Positions 1 through 8,238 of a DNA stretch of 64,000 nt are shown here, in pieces. A program made the position numbers and the translations under genes. This DNA is from Aquamicrobium sp. LC103 (GTDB taxonomy: Bacteria; Pseudomonadota; Alphaproteobacteria; Rhizobiales; Rhizobiaceae), in the NCBI RefSeq assembly GCF_001014615.2, contig NZ_LBCQ02000008.1, positions 186,001 through 250,000 on the forward strand. The letters are read 5' to 3'. The notes under the pieces were generated by a model, which was not told the DNA's origin, did not search any database, and worked only from the letters and a program-made list of their open reading frames with translations. How positions within the stretch are numbered: position 1 is the stretch's first letter; each line of letters begins with the position of its first letter.

Positions 1-75
1 GCAGGGATGCTCGGACGGCAGCTTCTTCAACTGATGCGAGGCGGAGAAGTGAAACTCCTTGGTGATGCGAAACAT
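1..75 (-). CDS. queD: 6-carboxytetrahydropterin synthase QueD (5' part only)
   Basis: Reading the minus strand from 75 gives 25 residues beginning MFRITKEFHFSASHQL before the window ends. This is the characteristic N-terminus of the QueD/6-pyruvoyl-tetrahydropterin synthase family: F-x-F-S-A-S-H carries the first zinc-ligand histidine. QueD converts dihydroneopterin triphosphate to 6-carboxytetrahydropterin, the second step of 7-deazaguanine (queuosine) synthesis. The ATG shares its A with the TGA stop of queC (TGATG), so the two are translationally coupled in one operon behind the riboswitch upstream of queC. Only the start is visible. The family call rests on this short but distinctive N-terminus and on the queC neighbour. 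Confidence 0.88.
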   Translation of the reverse strand, partial: MFRITKEFHFSASHQLKKLPSEHPC

Positions 76-773
76 CAGCCGGCCCCTTTGGCGACCGCAT
101 CGCGCCAGTAGTCGGGGTCCTGATATTCCGTCGGGTCGTCGTGGCCGGCCAGATGGAATGCCTCGCGCCGTTCCACACAGGTTCCGCAGCGGCCGCAATG
201 AAGCTCCCCGCCCTTGTAGCAGGACCAGGTGAGGGCGAAGGGCGTGCCGTGGCGCGCACCGTCCCTCACGATCTCCGCCTTCGAAACGCGCACGTAGGGA
301 GCGTAAAGACGGATATCCGCATAGCCATCCAATGCGTGGTTCTGCATGGTCTGGAACGCGTCGATGAACCCGGGCCGGCAGTCGGGATAGATGAAATGAT
401 CGCCGCCATGGACTGCCGTCGCCACTGCATCGGCCTTTTGCGCCGCGGCGATCCCGAAGGCGATGGCCAGCATGATGGCGTTGCGATTCGGAACCACGGT
501 GATCTTCATCGAGGCTTCGGCATAGTGGCCGTCCGGCACGTCGACGTCGTCCGTCAGGGCCGAGCCTGAGAGGCTGCGACCGACATTGCGGATATCGACG
601 GTCTCATGGGGGACGTTCAGGCGTTCCGCGCAGGCGGCGGCGAACTGGAGTTCCTTGCCGTGACGTTGGCCGTAGTCGAACGAGACGAGGCCGGCCAGTT
701 CATGCTCGGCCGCCACCTTGTAGGCGAGCGACACCGAATCCAATCCGCCGGAGCAGATGACGAGGCATTTCAT
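75..773 (-). CDS. queC: 7-cyano-7-deazaguanine synthase QueC
   Basis: 232 residues, the usual QueC length. QueC is a cytosolic ATP-dependent enzyme that turns 7-carboxy-7-deazaguanine into preQ0, the queuosine precursor. The PP-loop ATP-binding motif SGGLDS lies at residues 8-13. Four zinc-binding cysteines near the C-terminus are spaced C-x8-C-x2-C-x2-C (about 185, 193, 196 and 199). The ATG at 773 is preceded by AAGGA at 780-784, which also forms the end of a preQ1-I riboswitch pseudoknot, so translation is probably repressed when preQ1 is abundant. The gene is first in a queC-queD operon. Identification is secure. Confidence 0.96.
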   Translation of the reverse strand: MKCLVICSGGLDSVSLAYKVAAEHELAGLVSFDYGQRHGKELQFAAACAERLNVPHETVDIRNVGRSLSGSALTDDVDVPDGHYAEASMKITVVPNRNAIMLAIAFGIAAAQKADAVATAVHGGDHFIYPDCRPGFIDAFQTMQNHALDGYADIRLYAPYVRVSKAEIVRDGARHGTPFALTWSCYKGGELHCGRCGTCVERREAFHLAGHDDPTEYQDPDYWRDAVAKGAG

Positions 774-779
774 GATTGG

Positions 780-812
780 TCCTTGTTTTTACCGGGTAGG
801 CTGCGACCGGAG
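780..812 (-). promoter_or_regulatory. preQ1-I riboswitch in the queC leader
   Basis: On the minus strand the leader reads CCGG (810-807), UCGCAG (806-801), CCUAC (800-796), CCGG (795-792), then UAAAAACAAGGA (791-780), ending seven bases before the queC ATG. This is the preQ1-I aptamer layout. CCGG pairs with CCGG as P1, C796 is the expected ligand-reading cytosine, and the A-rich tail AAAACAAGG folds back on the loop to form the P2 pseudoknot. UCGCAG and AAAACAAGG match, from memory, the Thermoanaerobacter tengcongensis class. Because AAGGA is also the ribosome binding site, control is most likely at translation. Confidence 0.87.
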
Positions 813-918
813 ATTTCTCTGCGCCCCGACTACCCCAAGGAACCGGATTTGTGAATAGGTTAATTCGGACGGAACGGGCCACGGAAGATCGCGACCCGAA
901 ATCCCGGCAACCGGCCAG

Positions 919-1509
919 TCAAGCGGCGCTGGCTGCGCGAAGCTGCTCCTTGCGTTCCGGGAGCAGGTAGGACCGCCTCGAAAGAAGCAGCGAGGCGAGT
1001 TGCGCGCCGGCGAGGTCGATGCGCGCGAGCACCGTCGGGTCGACCGGCTTGCCCTCGGCGAACTCGTGGTCGCTCGCGTAGATGGAAGAAGGCACCGTCA
1101 GCGCCGAGAAGAAGCCGAACAGGGGACGAAGCTGGTGCTCGACCACCAGGCCGTGCCGGTGTCCGCCGCCGGTTGCGCCGACGACGACGGGCTTGTTGAG
1201 GAGCGAGGCGGGGTCCACGAGATCGAACAGGTGCTTGAAAAGGCCGGTATAGGATCCCTTGTAGACCGGCGAGATGGCGATCAGCGCGTCGGCGCTTTCG
1301 ATCGCATCCACGACGGCGCTTGCGTCCGGCGACAGCGCGTCGCGGCCGAACGCTGCCCCAAGGCCGGGCCCGGCATCGATGAGGTCGAACACCGACAACC
1401 GCATATCGATGCGATCCAGCGCGGCCGAAGCCACCGCCTCCGCAAGTGCGCGCGATTTCGACGGCCGGTTCACGCTTCCGGAAATTGCGACGACGTGTGG
1501 CGAGGTCAT
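919..1509 (-). CDS. ssuE: NADPH-dependent FMN reductase (SsuE/MsuE type)
   Basis: 196 residues of the flavodoxin-fold NAD(P)H:FMN reductase family. The N-terminal phosphate-binding loop is AISGSVNRPSKS (about residues 8-19) and a further conserved SPVYKGSYTG segment lies mid-protein. It would supply reduced FMN to the SsuD monooxygenase in the cytosol. It is the last gene of the minus-strand order ssuD-ssuA-ssuB-ssuC-ssuE, 88 bases after ssuC. The role is inferred from family plus operon; an MsuE-like reductase serving methanesulfonate would look the same. Confidence 0.88.
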   Translation of the reverse strand: MTSPHVVAISGSVNRPSKSRALAEAVASAALDRIDMRLSVFDLIDAGPGLGAAFGRDALSPDASAVVDAIESADALIAISPVYKGSYTGLFKHLFDLVDPASLLNKPVVVGATGGGHRHGLVVEHQLRPLFGFFSALTVPSSIYASDHEFAEGKPVDPTVLARIDLAGAQLASLLLSRRSYLLPERKEQLRAASAA

Positions 1510-1597
1510 TATTGTTCTCCTGCGGAAAAATGGACGCGGACACCACGCCGCGGATGCGATGCTGGCCGATGACTATCCTTAGCCAGCCGAACGGCAG

Positions 1598-2428
1598 TCA
1601 TCGCTGCATGCCCCATCGACGAACGGTCATCCGCTCGGCGAGCCGGAAGATCACGCCCTCCACGATCAGGCCTATGATGATCACCAGCGCCAGCCCCGCG
1701 AAAACCTTGTCCGTGAAAAGCTCGTTGCGGTTGCGGAAGATGAACCAGCCGAGGCCGCCGGACGAGGACGAGACGCCGAACACCAGTTCGGCCGCTATCA
1801 GCGTGCGCCAGGCGAACGCCCAGCCGATCTTCAGCCCGTACAGGATCGACGGCAACGCGGCTGGAATGAGTATCCTCAATACATAGGACGGCCCCTTGAG
1901 GCCGTAATTGCGTCCAACGAGGCGCTGTGTTTCCGGTACGCCATCGAATCCGGAAAGGGTGGCAAGCGCGAACGGCCACAGAACGGCATGGACGAGAACC
2001 ACGAGCAGGCTCGTCTCTCCCAGACCGAACCACAGCATGGCAAGCGGGAGCAATGCGATCGCGGGCAGCGGGTTGAACATCGCGATCAGCGATTGCAACG
2101 CCTCGCGCACGATCGAGTTGGCAACCGCCGCCGAAACGATGATCAGCGCCAGGATCACGGCCAGCACGTAGCCCTTGAGAAGCACGGAAAGCGAGCCCCA
2201 GGTCGAAAGCAGCAGGTTTTCATTGAGGATCGCATTCCACAGCGCCGACATGGTCGCCGTGAAGGTCGGAAATAGAATCGGCTTGGCGCTGATCTGCGCC
2301 GAGACCTGCCAGACCAGGGCGAGCACGACGAGGATCAACGTCTTGCGCAGGAAGGCTGATTTCCAGAGACCGGCTGCAAGACGCGGGAAACCTCCGGCCA
2401 CGTTTGTTTCAGAAGTCACGCTAGACAT
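1598..2428 (-). CDS. ssuC: aliphatic sulfonate ABC transporter permease
   Basis: 276 residues with about six membrane helices and the permease EAA loop around IPAALPSILYGLKIGWAFAW, typical of the SsuC/TauC branch of the BPD_transp_1 family. It forms the membrane channel for sulfonate uptake with SsuB. The frame is open further upstream, but I chose the ATG at 2428. It overlaps the ssuB stop by eight bases, and the upstream extension is ssuB coding sequence in another frame, rich in Arg and Ser. TauC is an alternative name, but the adjacent monooxygenase is SsuD-like. Confidence 0.9.
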   Translation of the reverse strand: MSSVTSETNVAGGFPRLAAGLWKSAFLRKTLILVVLALVWQVSAQISAKPILFPTFTATMSALWNAILNENLLLSTWGSLSVLLKGYVLAVILALIIVSAAVANSIVREALQSLIAMFNPLPAIALLPLAMLWFGLGETSLLVVLVHAVLWPFALATLSGFDGVPETQRLVGRNYGLKGPSYVLRILIPAALPSILYGLKIGWAFAWRTLIAAELVFGVSSSSGGLGWFIFRNRNELFTDKVFAGLALVIIIGLIVEGVIFRLAERMTVRRWGMQR

Positions 2429-3239
2429 GGGCAAGCTCCTTGCCTGCTTGCGCCTGCGGCTTGAACAGGAGGTCGTGCACTTCGGAGGAGACTTTCTCGA
2501 AGCGGCGATTGCCGTACTGTTCCCAACCGAATTCCCGCGTGTCGAAAGTGGCAATGGTGCGGCCCGGGTGCGCGCTCAGCAGGTGCAGCCTGGTGCCCAC
2601 GAGGATTGCCTCCTCGATCGAATGGGTGACGAAGAGAAGCGTGAAGCCGATCTCTTCGGCAAGGGCGAGAAGATCCTGCTGAAGCTGCTTGCGGGTGAGG
2701 GCGTCGAGCGCGGCAAATGGCTCGTCCATCAACAGAACGTCCGCATCGGTGACGAGCGCGCGCGCGATCGCCGCGCGCTGTTTCATGCCCCCTGACAAGG
2801 TGTGCGGATAGGCGTCTATCGCGCGCGACAGGCCGACCTTCCGGAGTGCTGTTTCCGTGCGAGCGCGGATTTCCGCCTTGTCGAGACGCCGCGACATACG
2901 CAGCGGAAATTCGACATTCTGGCGTACCGTCTTCCACGGCAGAAGCTGGTCGAACTCCTGAAAGACGACAATCCGGTCCGGGCCGGGACCGTGAACGGGG
3001 CGGCCGCGAACCGCGACCTGTCCGGAACTCGGTTTTATGAAACCCGCCACGGCCTTCAGGATGGTGGACTTGCCGCACCCTGAAGGGCCGAGCAGGACGA
3101 GGCGCTCACCTTCGCCCACCTCGAAGGAGACATCCTCCACCGCCTGAACGACACCGCGGTCGCCATGGTATGCGATGCTCAGGTTGCGGGCGGAGAAGAC
3201 CGCTTCTCGCGACGGCTGCGTTTCGACGGGAGCGAGCAT
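2421..3239 (-). CDS. ssuB: aliphatic sulfonate ABC transporter ATP-binding protein
   Basis: 272 residues. Walker A GPSGCGKST is at 51-59, the ABC signature LSGGM at 148-152 followed by KQR, and Walker B DVLLMDEP at 167-174. The sequence is close to SsuB/TauB/NrtD ATPases. It energises sulfonate import with the SsuC permease and SsuA binding protein. It begins three bases after ssuA ends and overlaps ssuC by eight, so the three are certainly one operon. Confidence 0.92.
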   Translation of the reverse strand: MLAPVETQPSREAVFSARNLSIAYHGDRGVVQAVEDVSFEVGEGERLVLLGPSGCGKSTILKAVAGFIKPSSGQVAVRGRPVHGPGPDRIVVFQEFDQLLPWKTVRQNVEFPLRMSRRLDKAEIRARTETALRKVGLSRAIDAYPHTLSGGMKQRAAIARALVTDADVLLMDEPFAALDALTRKQLQQDLLALAEEIGFTLLFVTHSIEEAILVGTRLHLLSAHPGRTIATFDTREFGWEQYGNRRFEKVSSEVHDLLFKPQAQAGKELAHV

Positions 3240-3242
3240 GCC

Positions 3243-4244
3243 TCAGCTCCCGTCTTCGCCATGGAGCTCTTCGAACGTATAGTCTTTCCAGCTCTCCGCT
3301 TTCCTCGAAATCGCACCGGTGCGCTGGAGGAAGTCGGCAAACTTGAAGGATGCCGACGGCACCAGCGTGTATCTGGATTCCGGCGATTCCAGCAGCGACT
3401 GCACGAATGCCGGCTCAAGGCCCGAATTTTCCACGCGGACATAGGTTTCCGCAGCTTCCTTCTTGTTGGCCTCGATCCAGGCCGAAGCTTCCTTGAAGGC
3501 TTCGAAGAACGCCTTGTAGGTCAGCGGGTTCTCCTCGCGGAATTCGACGGTGGAGTAGACATAGGTCGGCGTGACCGGTCCGCCCAAGACGTCGAAGGAC
3601 GAGAACACCTTGTGGATGTTCTCGCTGAGCAGTGCCTGTTCCTGAAAAGGCGTGTTCGAGAGATGGGAATTCACCTCGGTCGCGCCCGACAGGAGAGCGT
3701 TGGTGGCGTCGGGATGCGGCAGCGTCACCGTGATCGCGTCGAGCTTGTTGTGATTGCCCTCGCCGAATTCCTGCTCGGCTGCCATTTGCAGGATTCGTGC
3801 CTGAACCGAGACTCCGACGGCCGGCAGCGCGATCTTGTCCGAGGTGGTGAAGTCAGCGAGCGTCTTGATGTCCGGGTTGCGGGTGATGAGGTAGTTCGGC
3901 TGGTGCGAAAGTCCGCCGATGATCCTCACCTCGCCGCCGGTGCGGTCCCACAGCGTCAGGAAGGGACCGATGCCGGCCGCGCCGACATCGATCGATCCCG
4001 ACAGGATCGCGTCGTTGACGGCTGCGCCGCCGCTGATCTTCGCCCATTCCACCTCGATCGTATCCAGCCCCACTGCCTTTGCGTGCTTTTCGAGCAGGTT
4101 CTGGTCGCGGATGACGTGAAGCGGCAGGTAGATGGTGCCGAACTGCTCGGAAATGCGGATGCGGCCTTCCGCCTGCGCGGCGCTGGCGGTGAAGCCCGAG
4201 ACGAGAATGGTGGATGCGGCGAGCGCCGCTGATAGCCTGGTCAT
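3243..4244 (-). CDS. ssuA: sulfonate ABC transporter periplasmic binding protein
   Basis: 333 residues. The ATG at 4244 starts a standard Sec signal peptide (hydrophobic run, then A-A-Q-A before EGRIRISEQ). The mature protein has the SsuA/THI5-like fold pattern: an early segment beginning IRISEQFGTIYLP, then the glycine-rich SIDVGAAGIGPFL. It captures alkanesulfonates in the periplasm for SsuBC. The reading frame continues upstream into ssuD, but that extension lacks codon character. It lies 29 bases downstream of ssuD and three bases before ssuB. Exact substrate preference cannot be read from sequence. Confidence 0.9.
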   Translation of the reverse strand: MTRLSAALAASTILVSGFTASAAQAEGRIRISEQFGTIYLPLHVIRDQNLLEKHAKAVGLDTIEVEWAKISGGAAVNDAILSGSIDVGAAGIGPFLTLWDRTGGEVRIIGGLSHQPNYLITRNPDIKTLADFTTSDKIALPAVGVSVQARILQMAAEQEFGEGNHNKLDAITVTLPHPDATNALLSGATEVNSHLSNTPFQEQALLSENIHKVFSSFDVLGGPVTPTYVYSTVEFREENPLTYKAFFEAFKEASAWIEANKKEAAETYVRVENSGLEPAFVQSLLESPESRYTLVPSASFKFADFLQRTGAISRKAESWKDYTFEELHGEDGS

Positions 4245-4273
4245 GATGATCCCCGATGATTGATTTAGCGATG

Positions 4274-5467
4274 TCAGCCGCCCGCGGCGGCAAGCTCCGA
4301 TCCGCCGTAGTTGCCGACCGCAAACTCGTTTGCCACCGCGTCGCGCAACCCGTGACGGGCGGCGGAGATGCCGAGTTCGGGAAACAGCAGCTCGGCGACG
4401 CGGTAGGCTTCCTCCAGATGCGGATAGCCGGAGCCGATGATCGTATCGATGCCGAGCGCCTGGTATTCGCGAAGACGTTCCGCGATCTGCTTCGGCGTTC
4501 CGACGAGCGCGGTGCCTACGCCGGTGCGGACGAGGCCGACGCCTGCCCACAAATTCGGCGCCACCAGGAGCTTGTCCCGTCGGCCGCCATGTAGTTCCGC
4601 CTGCCGTTTCTGGCCGACGGAATCCATTTCCTGCTGAAAGCGCTTGAACGAGCGCTCGATCTGCTCGTCGGAGATGTTTTCAATCAGCCGGTCGGCGGTG
4701 CGCCAAGCTTCTTCCTCGGTCTCGCGAACGATGAAATGGATGCGCATTCCGAAGCGCAGTTTGCGGCCGAACCTGGCTGCGCGCGCCCGCGCGGCGTCCA
4801 GCTTCTCGCGCACCTGTTCCAGGGGCTCGCCCCAGGTGAGATACATGTCGACGGTTTCGCCTGCGAGCGTTTGCCCGGCATCGGAAGACCCGCCGAAATA
4901 GAGCGGCGGATGCGGGGCCTGAACCGGCGGGAAATCGACGCGCGCGCCCTTCAGATCATAGTGCTTGCCCTTGAAGTCGACGGTTTCGCCGGAAAGCAAC
5001 CGTTTCCAGATCTCCAGGAATTCGCCTGCCTGCTCATAGCGCTCGTCATGGCCAAGAAAGATGCCGTCGCCGGCAAGTTCCGTCGGATTGCCGCCCACGA
5101 CGACATTGAGCAGCAGGCGGCCGTTCGAGAGCCGGTCGAGCGCCGCGGTCTGACGCGCTGCAAAAGTAGGTGACGTCACGCCGGGGCGCAGTGCCACGAG
5201 ATATTTGAGCCTTTCGGTAACGGTCGCCAGACCGGTCGCGGTAATCCAGGAATCCTCGCAACTCTGCCCTGTCGGCAACAGCACGCCCTCGAAGCCGAGC
5301 TGATCGACGGCGATCGCCACCTGCTTGAAATAGCCGTGCTCCGGCCGCCGCGACAAATGATCGGTCCCGAGGTAGGTGCCATCGCCATGCGTGGGTATGA
5401 ACCAGAAAAAATGCAGCGGATCCTTCACGGAATCCGTCGGCAGGCGAGTTGCTGTCTCTCGTGACAT
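4274..5467 (-). CDS. ssuD: FMNH2-dependent alkanesulfonate monooxygenase
   Basis: 397 residues of the bacterial luciferase-like family, very close to SsuD: N-terminal [17 protein letters not shown], central [15 protein letters not shown] and the C-terminal [21 protein letters not shown]. It cleaves C1-C14 alkanesulfonates to aldehyde and sulfite using FMNH2 from SsuE. A good Shine-Dalgarno GGAGG sits eight bases before the ATG. It is the first gene of the ssuDABCE operon; E. coli has the order EADCB. A palindrome and repeated TAATCTC motifs lie upstream. Confidence 0.95.
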   Translation of the reverse strand: MSRETATRLPTDSVKDPLHFFWFIPTHGDGTYLGTDHLSRRPEHGYFKQVAIAVDQLGFEGVLLPTGQSCEDSWITATGLATVTERLKYLVALRPGVTSPTFAARQTAALDRLSNGRLLLNVVVGGNPTELAGDGIFLGHDERYEQAGEFLEIWKRLLSGETVDFKGKHYDLKGARVDFPPVQAPHPPLYFGGSSDAGQTLAGETVDMYLTWGEPLEQVREKLDAARARAARFGRKLRFGMRIHFIVRETEEEAWRTADRLIENISDEQIERSFKRFQQEMDSVGQKRQAELHGGRRDKLLVAPNLWAGVGLVRTGVGTALVGTPKQIAERLREYQALGIDTIIGSGYPHLEEAYRVAELLFPELGISAARHGLRDAVANEFAVGNYGGSELAAAGG

Positions 5468-5521
5468 TCATGGCCTCCATTTTGAAGGCGATCGTAACTC
5501 CCTAATCTCTACAGGAAAGGT

Positions 5522-5536
5522 AGATTATTCTAATCT
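5522..5536. promoter_or_regulatory. palindrome in the ssuD promoter region
   Basis: AGATTA-TTC-TAATCT is a perfect 6-bp inverted repeat with a three-base spacer. The half-site TAATCTC occurs again at 5503-5509. It lies 55-70 bases upstream of the ssuD start in the only AT-rich part of this gap, so it is a plausible regulator binding site or part of the promoter. No regulator gene is adjacent. Confidence 0.35.
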
Positions 5537-5601
5537 CGGCCTGAGTCGTAGCAGCGTGAAAGGCTCACGCGACCTTTCGAAGCAAAGCGGCGGACGCATG
5601 A

Positions 5602-5632
5602 AAAACGTTTCCGGCGAGGACCCGGAACGTTC
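5602..5632 (-). terminator. Rho-independent terminator of xthA
   Basis: Read on the minus strand, AACGTTCCGG (5632-5623) pairs with CCGGAAACGTT (5615-5605), with one bulged A and a seven-base loop. The run of five T at 5606-5602 overlaps the end of the stem. It lies just downstream of the xthA stop at 5657 and upstream of the ssu promoter. Confidence 0.55.
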
Positions 5633-5656
5633 GGGAGTTCATGTTTTCGAATGCCG

Positions 5657-6433
5657 TCAATTCATCCGTAATACCACCCACGCCGGCGCATGATCGCTGG
5701 CCCCGTCGCCAGCTCTCACGTCCCGGTCGACGCCCGCCGCGGCGAGGCTGCCGCGCAGATTTGGACTGAGGAGCAGATGGTCGATCCGCAGCCCGGCGTT
5801 GCGTTTCCAGCGCATGCGCTGGTAGTGCCAGAACGTATAGACACGCTCATCCGGATGCAGATGACGCAGCGCGTCCGTCCAGCTCCGCCCGACGATCCGC
5901 CTGAAGGCGGCCCGGCTTTCCGGCTGGACGAGCGCATCATCGTCCCAGGATTTGGTCGGGTAGATATCGATATCGGTAGGCGCCACGTTGAAATCGCCCG
6001 CCAGCACGATGGGCGCGCCGGTTTTGCGCAAGGCGGTCGCGTGGTTTCGCAGCCGCTCCAGCCATGCGAGCTTGTAATCGAACTTCGGGCCGGGCTGCGG
6101 GTTGCCGTTAGGCGCATAGATCGACGCGATCAGAATGCCGTTGACCGCCGCTTCGATGTACCTTGCTTGCGAGTCGGCGAGATCGCCCGGCAGATGCCTG
6201 CGCGTCAGCACGGGCTCGCCCGTGCGTGACAGGATCGCCACGCCGTTCCACGATTTCTGGCCAGTCCAGACCGAGGCGTAGCCTGCGTCGGCTATGGCAG
6301 CTTCAGGGAAAGCGTCGTCCGTCGACTTCAGCTCCTGCAGGCACACCACGTCAGGCTTCGACGAGCGCAGCCATTCCAGGAGGTTCGGCAGACGCTTGTT
6401 GACGTTGTTGATGTTGAAGGTCGCTATCTTCAT
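5657..6433 (-). CDS. xthA: exodeoxyribonuclease III
   Basis: 258 residues of the endonuclease/exonuclease/phosphatase fold. The N-terminus MKIATFNINNVNKRLP and the metal-binding glutamate in VCLQELKSTDD are diagnostic. The catalytic LAGDFNVAPTDIDI and the closing SDHAPAWV are also present. ExoIII is the AP endonuclease of base-excision repair and a 3'-5' double-strand exonuclease. It stands as a single gene with its own terminator. Which XthA paralogue it is cannot be decided from this window. Confidence 0.93.
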   Translation of the reverse strand: MKIATFNINNVNKRLPNLLEWLRSSKPDVVCLQELKSTDDAFPEAAIADAGYASVWTGQKSWNGVAILSRTGEPVLTRRHLPGDLADSQARYIEAAVNGILIASIYAPNGNPQPGPKFDYKLAWLERLRNHATALRKTGAPIVLAGDFNVAPTDIDIYPTKSWDDDALVQPESRAAFRRIVGRSWTDALRHLHPDERVYTFWHYQRMRWKRNAGLRIDHLLLSPNLRGSLAAAGVDRDVRAGDGASDHAPAWVVLRMN

Positions 6434-6559
6434 CGAGGGAAACGACGCCTTTCACCCTGATGCGGGCTTTCCCATCGCTTTGCCGCATGGAGGTCGTAGC
6501 GCAGTCTTCCCGATCGGAAAAGCGCCCGGCGTCAGGTTTGGGCGAAACGGCCGACCCCT

Positions 6560-6928
6560 TCACCGCAAATCCGCCGTCGCGGCGGTGATCAATCCTCCGA
6601 CGACGGCGATGTTGATCATGAAGGCGGAGCGCATCGCCTGCCTTTCCGGACCGGAATGGCGCCAGAAATCGAGGGCCATCACGCTGGCGGCTATCGTGAA
6701 TGCGACGAGCGCCGCTGCCGCGTAGGGTCGCGCAATTCCCGATGCGAGGCACAAGCCCGCGACGATCTCCACCACGGATCCCGCCGCAAGAAGGAAACCC
6801 GGAGCAGGAAAATGCTGCTCGGCCAATTGGCCGGCCATCGCCTTGAAATTGAGGAAATGCTCGGTGCCGGCCCAAATGAAGACGCCGCCGAGCAGCACCA
6901 TGCCGACTTCATACAGGAAGGAGATCAT
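6560..6928 (-). CDS. DoxX family membrane protein
   Basis: 122 residues with four predicted membrane helices and the DoxX-type opening LLGGVFIWAGTEHFLNF. DoxX proteins are small inner-membrane proteins linked in some bacteria to thiosulfate or redox stress handling; the role here is not known. I chose the ATG at 6928 rather than an earlier in-frame start because that extension would overlap the preceding gene. It starts seven bases after the VOC gene stops and is probably cotranscribed with it. Confidence 0.8.
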   Translation of the reverse strand: MISFLYEVGMVLLGGVFIWAGTEHFLNFKAMAGQLAEQHFPAPGFLLAAGSVVEIVAGLCLASGIARPYAAAALVAFTIAASVMALDFWRHSGPERQAMRSAFMINIAVVGGLITAATADLR

Positions 6929-6935
6929 CGCGGTC

Positions 6936-7289
6936 CTACTTCGCGGACCACACGGCGAGTTCATAGCCGTCCGGATCTTCGAAATGAAAGCGCCGGCCGC
7001 CCGGGAATGCGAAGATCGGCTTGACGATCTTGGCGCCGGCGTCTTCCACGCGCCTCTGCGTTTCCGCGAGATCGTCCGCGTAGAGGATGACGAGGGGGCC
7101 GCCGGGCGTGACAGGACCGGTCGTGGTGAGACCTCCCGTCAAGCGTCCGTCGGTGAACTCGCAATAGGATGGGCCGTAGTCGGTGAAGGTCCATCCGAAT
7201 ACCTTGCCGTAGAACTCGCGCGAGCGTGCGATATCGCCGACGTTGAATTCGATGTTGTCGATCTGGCGATCATTGCCTGCCGTACCCAT
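6936..7289 (-). CDS. VOC (glyoxalase/bleomycin-resistance-like) family protein
   Basis: 117 residues forming the paired beta-alpha-beta-beta-beta units of the vicinal oxygen chelate fold. The start is NIEFNVGDIARSREFYGKVF and the end is the usual FHFEDPDGYELAVW, carrying the C-terminal metal-ligand glutamate. Members are lyases or dioxygenases or bind small ligands; the substrate cannot be told. The ATG at 7289 has AAAGG eight bases upstream and is preferred over one at 7304. It forms a pair with the DoxX gene. Confidence 0.8.
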   Translation of the reverse strand: MGTAGNDRQIDNIEFNVGDIARSREFYGKVFGWTFTDYGPSYCEFTDGRLTGGLTTTGPVTPGGPLVILYADDLAETQRRVEDAGAKIVKPIFAFPGGRRFHFEDPDGYELAVWSAK

Positions 7290-7365
7290 GAGATGACCTT
7301 TCATCGTTGAATGAAAGCCGAAGGGTAGTCCGGGCGGGATTGTCGATATTGAACAAAACGGCCAA

Positions 7366-8148
7366 TCAGGCGGCGATCTGCCGGACGAACTCTCCCGGGG
7401 TCATGCCGCAAAGCGATCGGATCTCGCGGCTGAGATGGGCCTGATCGGCATATCCCGCGGCATAGGCCATGTCCGCCAAGCCTCGATCTCCGCAGGTCCG
7501 CACGGATGACAGGAAATTCTGGAAGCGCAGTATCCGCTGGAGGGTTTTCGGGCCATACCCGAACAAGTCATGACTTCTGCGCCGCAGCGTCCGCTCGCTG
7601 ACGTCCAGCGTCCTCGACAGATGGCGCATTCCATCAGGCTCGTGGCCCGTGCCTTCGCGAAGGAGATCGAACATGATCCCCGCGTCCGGCGGCGGAGCTT
7701 CAATCGAAGATGCAGTTTTTCCGAGCAGTTCCTGCAACAATCCGAACTGCTTGTCCGGGCTTCGCGCCTCCTGCATCCTCTCCGCGATCAGGCGCGCCTT
7801 CTGCCCCCAGATGTCCTGCATGTCGATCTCCCTGCCGACGATTTCCGTCATCGACAGGCCAAGCCAGCGGGCCGCTGCACCGGGCTTGAAGCGAATGCCG
7901 AGAACGATCGTTCCCGGTCGTAGGGGGGGGGTTGCGGCCGTCACATCCGGGCCCACGACCAGAAAGCGCTCGTCGCGCCAAAGCAGATCGATGCAGCCAT
8001 CCGGAACGACGGCCACGGCGCTGACATCCCTTTCGGGCAGCAGGTTGGTCCAGGCGCACCGAAAGTGTTCGCGGAGAACGGGTGCCGGCGCCGTTTCCGC
8101 ATATTTCCCGAGGCAATTCGCAAGGACCGGGTTCGTCTTCAATCTCAA
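7366..8148 (-). CDS. AraC family transcriptional regulator
   Basis: About 260 residues. The N-terminal half has the sensor-domain pattern VVPDGCIDLLWR...VVGPDV...GIRFKPGAAARWLGL seen in AraC regulators with a DUF6597-type domain. The C-terminal half holds the two helix-turn-helix units, with SERTLRRRSHDLFGYGPKTLQRILRFQNFL and DMAYAAGYADQAHLSREI. The TTG at 8148 has AGGA six bases upstream; a TTG at 8169 is the alternative. A nine-G run lies inside the gene. The ligand is unknown. It may regulate the nearby VOC/DoxX pair, but that is only positional. Confidence 0.82.
   Translation of the reverse strand: MRLKTNPVLANCLGKYAETAPAPVLREHFRCAWTNLLPERDVSAVAVVPDGCIDLLWRDERFLVVGPDVTAATPPLRPGTIVLGIRFKPGAAARWLGLSMTEIVGREIDMQDIWGQKARLIAERMQEARSPDKQFGLLQELLGKTASSIEAPPPDAGIMFDLLREGTGHEPDGMRHLSRTLDVSERTLRRRSHDLFGYGPKTLQRILRFQNFLSSVRTCGDRGLADMAYAAGYADQAHLSREIRSLCGMTPGEFVRQIAA
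7923..7931. repeat. homopolymer run of nine G within the AraC gene
   Basis: Nine consecutive G on the plus strand are read as Pro-Pro codons in the minus-strand AraC gene, about a quarter of the way in. Such runs are prone to slippage and to sequencing error. In the present sequence the reading frame is intact. Confidence 0.7.
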
Positions 8149-8238
8149 ATCTCGTCCTGCTCGAGACAAGCCGCGTCGGATTCGTACGGTATATAGTGGC
8201 GCGTTCGTTCGTGAGGACCCCGGAACGCCTCGGAATCG

